From Agromyces cerinus (lineage in GTDB: Bacteria; Actinomycetota; Actinomycetes; Actinomycetales; Microbacteriaceae): a DNA stretch of 64,000 nucleotides. Shown here one piece after another: positions 63,754 to 64,000 of the stretch; the stretch's first letter is position 1, and every line of letters starts with the position of its first letter. Under the pieces are notes generated by a model. It did no database searches. It saw nothing but the letters and a program-made list of their open reading frames with translations, and was not told the DNA's origin. The stretch spans positions 310,001-374,000 of the forward strand of contig NZ_JAFBCT010000001.1 of assembly GCF_016907835.1 (NCBI RefSeq). The letters are read 5' to 3'. A program made the translations under genes and the position numbers.

Positions 63754-64000
63754 GTGCCATCCCGCTCCGAGACCCAGGTTCCCGAATCGGCCGGCGCCTC
63801 GGCCGGCGTGAGCCGATCCGGCCTCCTCTATGCGATCGCCGCCTACGGTCTCTGGGGATTCCTGCCGATCTACTTCATCGCGCTGGCCCCCTCGGGCCCG
63901 GTCGAGATCGTCGCATGGCGGGTGCTCTTCTCGCTCGTCTTCTGCGCCCTGCTGATCCTCGTCACGCGCGCGTGGCGTGCACTCGGCCTGCTCTTCCGCG
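63754..64000 (+). CDS. rarD: EamA-family transporter RarD (partial, runs off the window)
   Basis: 82 residues are visible from GTG 63754; TAGTCT at 63742-63747, 6 nt before, indicates a leaderless start. After a 20-residue cytoplasmic lead the first two TM helices appear: SGLLYAIAAYGLWGFLPIYFIAL and EIVAWRVLFSLVFCALLILV, the RarD/EamA signature (GLLYA-x-AY-x-LWG-x-LP-x-Y with E-x-x-A-x-R). RarD-type proteins are ten-TM drug/metabolite transporters of largely unknown substrate (chloramphenicol sensitivity in the namesake). Confidence 0.85.
   Translation, partial: MPSRSETQVPESAGASAGVSRSGLLYAIAAYGLWGFLPIYFIALAPSGPVEIVAWRVLFSLVFCALLILVTRAWRALGLLFR

Overview
The window is a piece of a high-GC actinobacterial chromosome. 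The gene set and order (long Ala/Lys-rich tails on L15, L17 and L29, a str/S10/spc/alpha run followed by truA-rplM-rpsI-glmM, an alr-tsaEBD block, and tandem DUF4190-type membrane proteins) fit Microbacteriaceae best. The genus cannot be fixed from the sequence alone.

Region 1 (about 1-21.6 kb) is an accessory contact-toxin island. It opens with the end of a probable FtsK/EccC-type ATPase, a zinc-ribbon/FHA protein and a small membrane protein. Then comes a compact operon of three WXG100-like proteins and a 1861-residue polymorphic toxin (3129-8714). The toxin has a WXG100-like N-terminus, hydrophobic helices, two low-complexity linkers and three separate warheads: a papain-fold (deamidase-like) domain, an Ntox15-type DNase domain with an HxxD motif, and a second papain-fold domain. 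Downstream to about 19.3 kb lie small immunity-type genes. One is a GAD-like/DUF1851 (Tdi1-type) protein, the family known to neutralise Ntox15 DNases. Two carry DUF2185/Imm33-like domains. There is also a two-member family, a four-member family plus a remnant, and several orphans. Gene duplication, truncated copies and a probable frameshift show active turnover here. Two near-identical palindromes sit upstream of the WXG100/toxin operon (1659) and of the Tdi1-type gene (11821), suggesting shared control.

Region 2 (21.7-46.6 kb) is core translation: rpsL-rpsG-fusA-tuf, an unrelated acyltransferase and an OsmC protein, then rpsJ through rplO, secY-adk-map, a PTS enzyme I gene, infA-rpmJ-rpsM-rpsK-rpoA-rplQ. 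rpsN (S14) is absent from its usual spc position, and rpsD (S4) is absent between rpsK and rpoA. A 55-bp tandem array built from terminator-like units follows tuf.

Region 3 (46.6-64 kb) is housekeeping: a tandem-GNAT protein, an acyltransferase, truA, rplM-rpsI, glmM, divergent coaA and glmS, acpS-alr-tsaE-tsaB-rimI-tsaD (the tRNA t6A set minus TsaC), three proline-rich two-TM proteins, a THUMP-like methyltransferase, CIRCE-controlled groES and the start of rarD.

A recurring design is the leaderless start: a TANNNT -10 box placed 6-7 nt before the ATG/GTG. It is seen at more than ten genes and decides several start calls.
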